Part shown: in pieces, positions 12,501 to 27,500 of the stretch | How positions within the stretch are numbered: the stretch's first letter is position 1 | Layout: each line of letters begins with the position of its first letter | NCBI GenBank assembly: GCA_963662155.1 | Contig: OY759263.1 | Span: 2,173,595-2,237,594 of the forward strand | Reading direction: 5' to 3' | Length of the DNA stretch: 64,000 nucleotides | Origin: Lamellibrachia columna | Lineage: Eukaryota; Annelida; Polychaeta; Sabellida; Siboglinidae | Translations under genes and position numbers: made by a program | Notes under the pieces: model-generated | The model's database searches: none | What the model was told of the DNA's origin: nothing | What the model saw: the letters and a program-made list of their open reading frames with translations, nothing else

Positions 12501-15500
12501 TCTTCCATTATTTGTGAACTTCTCTCTTCCATTATTTGTGAACTTCTCTCTTCCATTATTTGTGAACTTCTATCTTCCATTATTTGTGAACTTCTCTCTT
12601 CCATTATTTGTGAACTTCTCTCTTCCATTATTTGTGAACTTCTATCTTCCATTATTTGTGAACTTCTCTCTTCCATTATTTGTGAACTTCTCTCTTCCAT
12701 TATTTGTGAACTTCTCTCTTCCATTATTTGTGAACTTCTCTCTTCCATTATTTGTGAACTTCTCTCTTCCATTATTTGTGAACTTCTATCTTCCATTATT
12801 TGTGAACTTCTCTCTTCCATTATTTGTGAACTTCTCTTCCATTATTTGTGAACTTCTCTCTTCCATTATTTGTGAACTTCTCTCTTCCATTATTTGTGAA
12901 CTTCTCTCTTCCATTATTTGTGAACTTCTCTCTTCCATTATTTGTGAACTTCTCTCTTCCACTACTTGTGAACTTCTCTCTATCATTACTTGTGAACTTC
13001 TATCTTCCATTATTTGTGAACTTCTCTCTTCCACTACTTGTGAACTTCTCTCTACCACTATTTGATTCTTCTATCATGACCACTATTTGATTCTTCTATC
13101 ATGACCATTATTTGTGAACTATACTCTACAATCAAATTACAGATGCTGAATTAGGATTGACAGGATACGTAATGTTTAGGAGAGATCGAATAGGAAGAAG
13201 GGGAGGGGGAGTTATTTTATATGTTAAAGAATCTATTCAGGCTTATGAAATAAAATTAGAAAGCAAAGCAGATTACAATGAAGCTGTTTGGTGCAAAATA
13301 GTTTCAGGAAATTCAAAATTAACTATTGGATTAGTTTACCGAAGTCTAAACATAAACGAAGAGGATAACACAAAAATACAAAATGCTATAAAGGAAGTTA
13401 CTAAAGGGGAATGTATCATAATGGGAGATTTTAACCATGGACATATACAATGGAAATCTCTAGAGAGTACAGGGGGTGAGGACCATTGATTTATATTTTT
13501 AATTCAGGAGAGCTTCCTTACTCAGCACGTGCTAGAACCAACCAGGGGAGAAAATGTATTAGATATAGTTTTATCATCACAAAAAGAATTAGTCGACAAT
13601 GTAAAAATACATGAACCATTGGGTAACAGTGACCACAATCAAATACATTTTGACATCAATGTAAAATTAGAAAGTAAAATTAAAAAAACGTATAGAAGCT
13701 TCCACAAAGGTAACTATAAAGATATGAGAAAATACTTAGCAAAGCTAGATTGGAATAACATGCTGATGAATAAGACCGCAATTGAATGTTGGAATATTCT
13801 AAAATATGAAATTGAGAGTATCATCGATAAATTTGTTTCCTTGCAAAAACAAGGAAAACTATCTAGAAAGAAACACTTGTCAAAAGAAGCTATTAGAAAA
13901 ATAGCGTTTAAGCAAACTATGTGGAGGGTTTATAGGCGTACCAGAAAGGATGAAGACTATGCAAATTGCAAAGAGGCACTTAACCTGGCTACAACTGAAA
14001 TTAGAAAATCTAAAAGAACCTTTGAAAAAAAATTGGCAGGTAATATAAAAAATTACGCCAAGAGTTTCTATGCTTATGTAAGGAGTAAACAGAAAGTTCG
14101 AGATAAGGTCGGACCACTGGAAAACAACATGGGAAACATAATTTCAGACGGGTTTCAAATGGCAGAGGTTCTAAATGAGTATTTCAGCTCAGTTTTTACC
14201 ACAGAAGATATCAGCTCACTTCCAGTTCCATTTACTAAATTTGAGGGCAATACATCAGAACATTTAGGGCAGTTATTTGTAACTCCTGAAATGATAGCAA
14301 AGAAAATTAAGATGAAAGATAATAAATCACCTGGAGTTGATGGGATACCACCAAAACTGCTTAAGGAAATTGTTGAGCAAATTAGTACACCACTTGCAAA
14401 ATTGTTTAACTTGTCACTAGAAGAATGAATAGTTCCTTCAGAATGGAAAGAGGCAAACATTACACGGCTATTTAAGAAGGGATCGAGAAACAAGCCAGAA
14501 AATTACAGACCAGTGAGTTTAACATCAGTTGTATGTAAATTACTCGAAACATTAATTAGAGACCACATTTCCTTGTAAAACATAAATTAATAAATACATC
14601 TCAACATGGGTTCCTAAAAGCAAGGTCATGTCTAACTAATCTCTTATGTTTTTTTGAAGAAATTACAAAGTGGGTAGATGACGGGTCACCAGTGGATGTT
14701 GTCTACTTAGATTTTCAGAAAGCTTTTGATAAAGTGCCACATCAAAGATTGTTACTTAAACTAAAAGCCCATGGCATAGGTAATGATGTAATCAACTGGA
14801 TAGAAAAGTGGCTTACACACAGAAAACAGAGAGTAATAGTAGATGGTGAGATTTCAAACTGGAAATGTGTGGGGTACCACAGGGATTAGTATTAGGCCCT
14901 ATACTGTTTTTAATATATATAAATGATTTGGAAGATGACGTATCTAGCAAAGTACAAAAATTTGCAGATGACACAAAAGTATTCAGAAAAGTTACTAATG
15001 ATACAGATAAACAAAGTTTACAGGAGGTCAGAAAAATGGCAAATTTTATTCAATTTTGGGAAGTGCAAATATATACACATAGGACATGGAAACATGGACG
15101 AAGAATATAAAATGGGGGATGCTGTACTAGGTAGAACCACACAAGAAAAGGACTTAGGAGTAACATTTAGTGCTGACATGAAAGTTTCAGAGCAATGTGG
15201 TATTGCTGCTTCGAAAGGAAATCAAATTCTAGGGCTAATTAGGAGAACTATCATGTATAAGGAGAAACAGCTAATTGTACCCCTGTACAAAGCAATAGTT
15301 AGACCACATTTGGAACATTGTATTCAAGCATGGAGACCATATTATAAAAAGGACATAGACAAGCTAGAAAGAATACAACGAAGAGCAACTAAAATGATTC
15401 CAGAATTGAGAGACTTTAGTTACGAAAGTCGCTTATTACAATGTGGTTTGACAACACTAGAGACCAGGAGACTAAGAGGAGACCAAATAGAAGTGTTTAA

Positions 15501-18500
15501 AATAGAGAATGGTTATGAGGATGTTGATAGGAATATGTTCTTCAAACTTAAAGAAGGCAGTAGAACCAGAGGACATAAAGCAGCATTAGTTAAGGAGCAG
15601 TGTAGGTTGGACATGAGAAAGTACTCTTTCTCACAGAGGGTGATAAATGCATGGAACAAACTGTGAAATGATTGTGTTAATGCTAGTAGTGTGAATATGT
15701 TTAAAAATAGAATTGACAGATATTTGATAAGGGCGGGCTACACATAGATGAGAAAATTGTTGGACTCTCGATAAGCCAATGGCTTTCTTGTCCACTTGCC
15801 ATCAGGAACTTGTTGTTTGGGATGGCAACCTTGTTAAACCTTGTTAAAAATCACTTACATATTTCTTGCTCTCATTCTTACATACTTCTCTCTATCGTTA
15901 CATACATACTTCTCTCTATTGTTACATACGTACTTCTCTCTATTGTTACTTACGTACTTCTCTCTTTTGTTACTTACGTACTTCTCTCTTTTGTTACTTA
16001 CGTACTTCTCTCTATCAGTATACCACTTGCAAGAGTATTCAACTTTTCATTAAAAGAGGGAGTTGTTCCGTTTTAATGGAAAGAAGCAAACATCATACCA
16101 TTATTTAAAAAGGGTTCGAGAAATAAGTCGGAAAATTACAGACCAGTGAGTTTAACGTCAGTGATTTGTAAATTATTAGAAAGGTTAATTAAAGACCATA
16201 TGGTGGACTTCCTCGTTAAGCATAAATTATTAAATTCATCTCAACATGGATTCCTTAAAGCGAGGTCATGCTTAACAAATATGTTATGTTTTTTGGAAGA
16301 AATCACTAAGTGGATAGACGTGGGATCGCCAGTAGATATTATCTACTTAGATTTTCAGAAAGCTTTTGACAAAGTGCCACATCAAAGATTACTACTTAAA
16401 TTAAAAGCCCATGGTATCGGGGATAGCATAACTGACTGGATAGAACAATGGCTGACTGACAGAAGACAACGAGTTGTAGTAGATGGAGAAGTTTCAAATT
16501 GGAAATCGGTTTTGAGTGGGGTACCTCAAGGATCAGTGTTAGGACCTATATTATTCTTAATATATATCAATGACTTGGACGACAGTATAACAAGTAACGT
16601 ACTGAAATTTGCGGATGACACAAAACTGTTTAGAAAGGTTAATACTGATGGTGATAAACAACATTTACAAAACGATCTAGACAGATTAGTGAAATGGTCT
16701 GAGAAATGGCAGATGTTCAATTTTGGGAAATGTAAATGCCTACATACAGGACATGGGAACTTGAATGTAAACTATAAAATGGGAGATACTGTTCTGGGTA
16801 CTACTGTAAAAGAAAAGGACTTAGGAGTTACAATAAGCGCTGATATGAAAGTTTCAGAGCAGTGTGGTATTGCGGCTTCAAAGGGTAATCAAATTCTTGG
16901 ATTGATTAGAAGAAACATAACATACAAGGGAAAAAAGTTAATTATACCTCTTTATAAAGCAATAGTTAGACCTCATTTAGAATACTGTATACAAGTATGG
17001 AGACCACATCGTAAGAAGGATATAGATACGCTTGAACGCATACAAAGGAGAGCAACTAAAATGATTCCAGAACTTAGAGACCTTAGTTATGAAGAACGCC
17101 TGAAAGAATGTGGTTTAACAACTCTAGAGACAAGGAGGTTAAGAGGAGATCAGATTGAAGTTTTTAAGATATTGAATGGGTATGAAAATATTGATAGAAA
17201 TATGTTTTTCTCACTCAAGAAGGATAGCAGAACTAGAGGACTTGAGGTAAAATTAGTAAAGGATCAATGTAGATTGGACATCAGGAAGCACTCGTTCTCA
17301 CAGAGGACAATAAATGAATGGAACAAATTGTCTACAGATTGTGTAACTGCTAGCAGCGTGAATATGTTTAAAAACAAGGTTGACACATATCTCAGGATGG
17401 CGGGTTATAAGTAGATGAACATTGTTGGACTCTCGATAAGCCAATGGCTTCCTTGTCCACTTGCCATCTGGGCCTTTGGCTTGGATGGCAAATCTTGTTA
17501 AATCTAAATCTATTGTTACTTACGTACTTCTCTCTATCGTTACTTACATACTTCTCTCTATTGTTACTTACGTACTTCTCTCTATCGTTACATACATACT
17601 TCTCTCTATTGTTACATACGTACTTCTCTCTATTGTTACTTACGTACTTCTCTCTATCGTTACTTACATACTTCTCTCTATTGTTACTTACGTACTTCTC
17701 TCTATTGTTACTTACATACTTCTCTCTATCGTAACTTAATACTGCTCTCTATTGTTAGTTACGTACTTCTCTCTATTGTTACTTGCATACTTTTCTTGAA
17801 CGTTACTTACGTACTTCTCGCATTATTACTTGAACATTTCTTTCTATAATTTCTTATGTACTTCTCTGCATTGATACTTGACTACTTCTCTCTAATATTA
17901 CTGATGAACTTGTCAATATTATTAATTGCACACTTTTATAATTCAAACAGGAGATCATAATTATATGGCTACTAATAATGAGCCACTTACTGGCTGCAGC
18001 ATCTGCACTTTAGGGTACAATCTCTCTCCTAGCTGGCGCCGCTGAGCACTCAGTGGGTCGGCGGTGCTAGTGTTCCCATCACTGGCACCAGCAGTGGTGC
18101 TGCTGCCTGCTGGACCAGCAGCATTAGCGCCACTGTCACTAGCACCCTCTGATGATGACATGTAGAAGGGTGGGGTGTCGTAGGAGAGGGTGCGGCGAGT
18201 GTCGCGATCACGACTCTTCTGTCGCTGTAGTCGTTGTCGTTCTCGCTCCCTGTAGCGCAGCTTCTGGATCAAGTCTGCACGACACAAGAACATAGATCTT
18301 ATTGACTGTATGATTGTAGTACAATGACCAGGCATACAAGACACAAGGACATACATCTTATTGACTGTACGATTGTTGTACAATGACCAGGCATACAAGA
18401 CACAAGGACATACATCTTGTTGACTGTATGATTGTTGTACAATGACCAGGCATACAAGACACAAGGACATAGATCTTATTGACTGTATGATTGTTGTACA

Positions 18501-21500
18501 ATGATCAGGCATACAAGACACAAGAACATAGATCTTATTGACTGTATGATTGTAGTACAATGACCAGGCATACAAGACACAAGGACATACATCTTATTGA
18601 CTGTATGATTGTTTTACAATGACCAGGCATACAAGACACAAGGACATAGATCTTATTGACTGTATGATTGTAGTACAATGACCAGGCATACAAGACACAA
18701 GGACATAGATCTTATTGAATGTATGATTGTAGTACAATGACCAGGCATACAAGACACAAGGACATATATCTTATTGACTGTATGATTGTTGTACAATGAT
18801 CAGGCATACAAGACACAAGAACATAGATCTTATTGACTGTATGATTGTAGTACAATGACCAGGCATACAAGACACAAGGACATACATCTTATTGACTGTA
18901 TGATTGTTGTACAATGACCAGGCATACAAGACACAAGGACATAGATCTTATTGACTGTATGATTTTTGTACAATGACCAGGCATACAAGACAAAAGGACA
19001 TACATCTTATTGACTGTACGATTGTTGTACAATGACCAGGCATACAAGACACAAGGACATAGATCTTATTGACTGTATGATTGTAGTACAATGACCAGGC
19101 ATACAAGACACAAGGACATAGATCTTATTGACTGTATGATTGTTGTACAATGACCAGGCATACAAGACACAAGGACATCGATCTTATTGACTGTGCGATT
19201 TTAGTACAATGACCAGGCATACAAGACACAAGGACATAGATCTTATTGACTGTATGATTGTTGTACAATGACCAGGCATACAAGACACAAGGACATAGAT
19301 CTTATTGACTGTATGATTGTTGTACAATGACCAGGCATACAAGACACAAGGACATAGATCTTATTGACTGTATGATTGTAGTAGAATGACCAGGCATACA
19401 AGACACAAGGACATACATCTTGTTGACTGTATGATTGTTGTACAATGACCAGGCATACAAGACACAAGGACATAGATCTTATTGACTGTATGATTGTAGT
19501 AGAATGACCAGGCATACAAGACACAAGGACATAGATCTTATTGACTGTATGATTGTTGTACAATGATCAGGCATACAAGACACAAGGACATTGATCTTAT
19601 TGACTGTATGATTGTTGTACAATGACCAGGCATACAAGACACAAGAACATAGATCTTGTTGACTGTATGATTGTTGTACAATGACCAGGCATACAAGACA
19701 CAAGAACATAGATCTTATTGACTGTATGATTGTTGTATAATGACCAGGCATACAAGACACAAGGACATAGATCTTATTGACTGTATGATTGTAGTACAAT
19801 GATCAGGCATACAAGACACAAGGACATACATATTATTGACTGTATGATTGTAGTACAATGACCAGGCATACAAGACACAAGAACATAGATCTTATTGACT
19901 GTATGATTGTTGTACAATGACCAGGCATACAAGACACAAGGACATACATATTATTGTCTGTATGGTTGTAGTACAATGACCAGGCATACAAGACACAAGA
20001 ACATAGATCTTATTGACTGTATGATTGTTGTACAATGACCAGGCATACAAGACACAAGGACATAGATCTTATTGACTGTATGATTGTAGTACAATGACCA
20101 GGCATACAAGACACAAGAACATACATCTTATTGACTGTATGATTGTTGTACAATGACCAGGCATACAAGACACAAGAACATAGATCTTATTGACTGTATG
20201 ATTGTAGTACAATGACCAGGCATACAAGACACAAGAACATAGATCTTATTGACTGTATGATTGTTGTACAATGACCAGGCATACAAGACACAAGAACATA
20301 GATCTTATTGACTGTATGATTGTAGTACAATGACCAGGCATACAAGACACAAGAACATAGATCTTATTGACTGTATGATTGTTTTACAATGACCAGGCAT
20401 ACAAGACACAAGAACATAGATCTTATTGACTGTATGATTGTTGTACAATGACCAGGCTTACAAGACACAAGAACATAGATCTTGTTGACTGTATGATTGT
20501 AGTACAATGACCAGGCATACAAGACACAAGAACATAGATCTTGTTGACTGTATGATTGTAGTACAATGACCAGGCATACAAGACACAAGAACATAGATCT
20601 TGTTGACTGTATGATTGTAGTACAATGATCAGGCATACAAGACACAAGGACATAGATCTTATTGACTGTATGATTGTTGTACAATGACCAGGCATACAAG
20701 ACACAAGGACATAGATCTTATTGACTGTATGATTGTAGTACAATGATCAGGCATACAAGACACAAGGACATAGATCTTATTGACTGTATGATTGTTGTAC
20801 AATGACCAGGCATACAAGACACAAGAACATAGATCTTATTGACTGTATGATTGTAGTACAATGACCAGGCATACAAGACACAAGAACATAGATCTTATTG
20901 ACTGTATGATTGTAGTACAATGACCAGGCATACAAGACACAAGAACATAGATCTTATTGACTGTATGATTGTAGTACAATGACCAGGCATACAAGACACA
21001 AGAACATAGATCTTGTTGACTGTATGATTGTTGTACAATGACCAGGCATACAAGACACAAGAACATAGATCTTGTTGACTGTATGATTGTAGTACAATGA
21101 CCAGGCATACAAGACACAAGAACATAGATCTTATTGACTGTATGATTGTAGTACAATGACCAGGCATACAAGACACAAGAACATAGATCTTATTGACTGT
21201 ATGATTGTAGTACAATGACCAGGCATACAAGACACAAGAACATAGATCTTATTGACTGTATGATTGTAGTACAATGACCAGGCATACAAGACACAAGAAC
21301 ATAGATCTTGTTGACTGTATGATTGTTGTACAATGACCAGGCATACAAGACACAAGAACATAGATCTTATTGACTGTATGATTGTAGTACAATGACCATG
21401 CATACAAGACACAAGAACATAGATCTTATTGACTGTATGATTGTTGTACAATGACCAGGCATACAAGACACAAGAACATAGATCTTATTGACTGTATGAT

Positions 21501-24500
21501 TGTAGTACAATGACCAGGCATACAAGACACAAGAACATAGATCTTATTGACTGTATGATTGTTGCACAATGACCAGGCTTACAAGACACAAGAACATACA
21601 TCTTATTGACTGTATGATTGTAGTACAATGATCAGGCATACAAGACACAAGAACATAGATCTTATTGACTGTATGATTGTTGTACAATGATCAGGCATAC
21701 AAGACACAAGAACATACATCTTATTGACTGTATGATTGTAGTACAATGATCAGGCATACAAGACACAAGAACATAGATCTTATTGACTGTATGATTGTTG
21801 TACAATGACCAGGCTTACAAGACACAAGAACATACATCTTATTGACTGTATGATTGTAGTACAATGATCAGGCATACAAGACACAAGAACATAGATCTTA
21901 TTGACTGTATGATTATTGCACAATGACCAGGCTTACAAGACACAAGAACATACATCTTATTGACTGTATGATTGTAGTACAATGACCAGGCATACAAGAC
22001 ACAAGAACATAGATCTTATTGACTGTATGATTGTTGTACAATGACCAGGCATACAAGACACAAGAACATAGATCTTATTGACTGTATGATTGTAGTACAA
22101 TGACCAGGCATACAAGACACAAGAACATAGATCTTATTGACTGTATGATTGTTGCACAATGACCAGGCTTACAAGACACAAGAACATACATCTTATTGAC
22201 TGTATGATTGTAGTACAATGATCAGGCATACAAGATACAAGGACATACATCTTATTGACTGTACGATTGTTGTACAATGACCAGGCTTACAAGACACAAG
22301 AACATAGATCTTATTGACTGTATGATTGTTGTACAATGACCAGGCTTACAAGACACAAGAACATACATCTTATTGACTGTATGATTGTTGTACAATGACC
22401 AGGCATACAAGACACAAGGACATACATCTTATTGACTGTATGATTGTTGTACAATGACCAGGCATACAAGACACAAGAACATAGATCTTATTGACTGTAT
22501 GATTGTTGTACAATGACCAGGCTTACAAGACACAAGAACATACATCTTATTGACTGTATGATTGTAGTACAATGATCAGGCATACAAGACACAAGGACAT
22601 ACATCTTATTGACTGTATGATTGTTGTACAATGACCAGGCATACAAGACACAAGAACATAGATCTTGTTGACTGTATGATTGTAGTACAATGACCAGGCA
22701 TACAAGACACAAGGACATAGATCTTGTTGACTGTATGATTGTAGTACAATGACCAGGCATACAAGACACAAGAACATAGATCTTATTGACTGTATGATTG
22801 TTGTACAATGATCAGGCATACAAGACACAAGGACATACATATTATTGACTGTATGGTTGTAGTACAATGACCAGGCATACAAGACACAAGAACATAGATC
22901 TTATTGACTGTATGATTGTTGTACAATGATCAGGCATACAAGACACAAGGACATACATATTATTGACTGTATGGTTGTAGTACAATGACCAGGCATACAA
23001 GACACAAGAACATAGATCTTATTGACTGTATGATTGTAGTACAATGACCAGGCATACAAGATACAAGGACATACATATTATTGACTGTATGATTGTTGTA
23101 CAATGATCAGGCATACAAGACACAAGGACATACATCTTATTGACTGTACGATTGTTGTACAATGACCAGGCATACAAGACACAAGGCATAGATCTTATTG
23201 ACTGTATGATTGTAGTACAATGATCAGGCATACAAGACACAAGGACATACATCTTATTGACTGTACGATTGTTGTACAATGACCAGGTATACAAGACACA
23301 AGGCATAGATCTTATTGACTGTATGATTGTAGTACAATGACCAGGCATACAAGACACAAGGACATACATATTATTAACTGTATGATTGTTGTACAATGAC
23401 CAGGCATACAAGACACAAGAACATAGATCTTATTGACTGTATGATTGTAGTACAATGACCAGGCATACAAGATACAAGGACATACATATTATTAACTGTA
23501 TGGTTGTAGTACAATGACCAGGCATAGAAGACACAAGGACATACATATTATTAACTGTATGGTTGTAGTACAATGACCAGGCATACAAGACACAAGGACA
23601 TACATCTTGTTGACTGTATGATTGTTGTACAATGACCAGGCATACAAGACACAAGGCATAGATCTTATTGACTGTATGATTGTAGTACAATGACCAGGCA
23701 TACAAGACACAAGGACATACATATTATTAACTGTATGGTTGTAGTACAATGACCAGGCATACAAGACACAAGGACATACATCTTGTTGACTGTATGATTG
23801 TAGTACAATGATCAGGCATACAAGACACAAGAACATAGATCTTATTGACTGTATGATTGTTGTACAATGACCAGGCATACAAGACACAAGGACATACATA
23901 TTATTGACTGTATGGTTGTAGTACAATGATCAGGCATACAAGACACAAGAACATAGATCTTATTGACTGTATGATTGTAGTACAATGACCAGGCATACAA
24001 GACACAAGAACATAGATCTTATTGACTGTATGATTGTAGTACAATGATCAGGCATACAAGACACAAGAACATAGATCTTATTGACTGTATGATTGTTGTA
24101 CAATGACCAGGCATACAAGACACAAGGACATACATATTATTGACTGTATGGTTGTAGTACAATGATCAGGCATACAAGACACAAGAACATAGATCTTATT
24201 GACTGTATGATTGTAGTACAATGATCAGGCATACAAGACACAAGAACATAGATCTTATTGACTGTATGATTGTAGTACAATGACCAGGCATACAAGACAC
24301 AAGAACATAGATCTTATTGACTGTATGATTGTAGTACAATGATCAGGCATACAAGACACAAGAACATAGATCTTATTGACTGTATGATTGTAGTACAATG
24401 ACCAGGCTTACAAGACACAAGAACATACATCTTATTGACTGTATGATTGTAGTACAATGACCAGGCATACAAGACACAAGAACATACATATTATTGACTG

Positions 24501-27500
24501 TATGATTGTAGTACAATGACCAGGCATACAAGACACAAGAACATACATATTATTGACTGTATGATTGTAGTACAATGATCAGGCATACAAGACACAAGGA
24601 CATACATCTTATTGACTGTACGATTGTTGTACAATGACCAGGCATACAAGACACAAGGCATAGATCTTATTGACTGTATGATTGTAGTACAATGACCAGG
24701 CATACAAGACACAAGGACATACATATTATTAACTGTATGATTGTTGTACAATGACCAGGCATACAAGACACAAGAACATAGATCTTATTGACTGTATGAT
24801 TGTAGTACAATGACCAGGCATACAAGATACAAGGACATACATATTATTAACTGTATGGTTGTAGTACAATGACCAGGCATAGAAGACACAAGGACATACA
24901 TATTATTAACTGTATGGTTGTAGTACAATGACCAGGCATACAAGACACAAGGACATACATCTTGTTGACTGTATGATTGTTGTACAATGACCAGGCATAC
25001 AAGACACAAGGCATAGATCTTATTGACTGTATGATTGTAGTACAATGACCAGGCATACAAGACACAAGGACATACATATTATTAACTGTATGGTTGTAGT
25101 ACAATGACCAGGCATACAAGACACAAGGACATACATATTATTGACTGTATGGTTGTAGTACAATGATCAGGCATACAAGACACAAGAACATAGATCTTAT
25201 TGACTGTATGATTGTAGTACAATGACCAGGCATACAAGACACAAGAACATAGATCTTATTGACTGTATGATTGTAGTACAATGATCAGGCATACAAGACA
25301 CAAGAACATAGATCTTATTGACTGTATGATTGTTGTACAATGACCAGGCATACAAGACACAAGGACATACATATTATTGACTGTATGGTTGTAGTACAAT
25401 GATCAGGCATACAAGACACAAGAACATAGATCTTATTGACTGTATGATTGTAGTACAATGACCAGGCATACAAGACACAAGAACATAGATCTTATTGACT
25501 GTATGATTGTAGTACAATGATCAGGCATACAAGACACAAGAACATAGATCTTATTGACTGTATGATTGTAGTACAATGACCAGGCATACAAGACACAAGA
25601 ACATAGATCTTATTGACTGTATGATTGTAGTACAATGATCAGGCATACAAGACACAAGAACATAGATCTTATTGACTGTATGATTGTAGTACAATGACCA
25701 GGCTTACAAGACACAAGAACATACATCTTATTGACTGTATGATTGTAGTACAATGACCAGGCATACAAGACACAAGAACATACATATTATTGACTGTATG
25801 ATTGTAGTACAATGACCAGGCATACAAGATACAAGAACATACATATTATTGACTGTATGATTGTAGTACAATGATCAGGCATACAAGACACAAGAACATA
25901 GATCTTATTGACTGTATGATTGTAGTACAATGACCAGGCTTACAAGACACAAGGACATAGATCTTATTGACTGTATGATTGTAGTACAATGACCAGGCAT
26001 ACAAGACACAAGAACATACATATTATTGACTGTATGATTGTAGTACAATGACCAGGCTTACAAGACACAAGGACATAGATCTTATTGACTGTATGATTGT
26101 AGTACAATGACCAGGCATACAAGACACAAGAACATAGATCTTATTGACTGTATGATTGTAGTACAATGACCAGGCTTACAAGACACAAGGACATAGATCT
26201 TATTGACTGTATGATTGTAGTACAATGACCAGGCATACAAGACACAAGAACATACATATTATTGACTGTATGATTGTAGTACAATGACCAGGCATACAAG
26301 ACACAAGAACATACATATTATTGACTGTATGATTGTAGTACAATGATCAGGCATACAAGACACAAGAACATAGATCTTATTGACTGTATGATTGTTGTAC
26401 AATGACCAGGCATACAAGACACAAGAACATAGATCTTATTGACTGTATGATTGTAGTACAATGACCAGGCATACAAGACACAAGGACATACATATTATTG
26501 ACTGTATGATTGTAGTACAATGATCAGGCATACAAGACACAAGAACATAGATCTTATTGACTGTATGATTGTAGTACAATGACCAGGCATACAAGATACA
26601 AGGACATACATATTATTGACTGTATGATTGTTGTACAATGATCAGGCATACAAGACACAAGGACGTAGATCTTATTGACTGTGCGATTTTAGGCATACAA
26701 GACACAAGGACATAGATCTTATTGACTGTATGATTGTAGTACAATGACCAGGCATACAAGACACAAGGACATACATCTTATTGACTGTATGATTGTTGTA
26801 CAATGATCAGGCATACAAGACACAAGGACATACATCTTGTTGACTGTATGATTGTTGTACAATGATCAGGCATACAAGACACAAGGACATACATATTGTT
26901 GACTGTATGATTGTTGTACAATGATCAGGCATACAAGACACAAGGACATACATCTTGTTGATTGTATGATTGTTGTACAATGATCAGGCATACACGAAAC
27001 AAGAACATACATCTTGTTGACAACAGTTTACTACTTTCATACAAACTCTATGATTGTAGTACTAAAGACAAACTACTCTAGTTCCCCTCGTCAGAATGGA
27101 CGGCCAATAGCCGAGCAAACACAGTACAGAAACTGATCTACGTTGTCAGTTGTATACAAATGCCCGATATTTCTTACAGAACTAAACACATTTCTGCATT
27201 CTATTTTTTATCACTACAATAATAAGCTAACTATTGCATCAATAACATTACTAATAGTGACATTTACATTTGTTAGTACAACCATTTTTAATTGTAATAT
27301 AACTAATTTTTTTTTAAATAGCATTTTTTTTTAAATAGCATTATTTTTTCTGCCTAACATGAAAACAATATTTCAAAGAGAGTAAACTAGCCAATCAAAG
27401 CGTCACTCACTGTATTGCAGGTTCTTTGCCCCAATCAGAACATTTTCAAGGTTTGGCAGTTTCTCGGGGGACAGCACCACCTAGTAAGAAGACATTACTG

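Noticed and set aside
12317..13090. 278-codon plus frame and 167-codon minus frame (LPLFVNFS / EERSSQIM repeats)
   Set aside because: Stop-free 24-bp repeat read in a period divisible by three; both strands are open.
18275..27040. Many minus-strand frames of 90-144 codons ([19 protein letters not shown] type)
   Set aside because: All come from the 59-bp array, where three successive units read the three phases. They are not independent genes; frames overlap each other and end at random variants.
18275..27040. CRISPR-like regular spacing of repeats
   Set aside because: The units are direct tandem copies without unique spacers, and the surrounding gene is a spliced animal gene.
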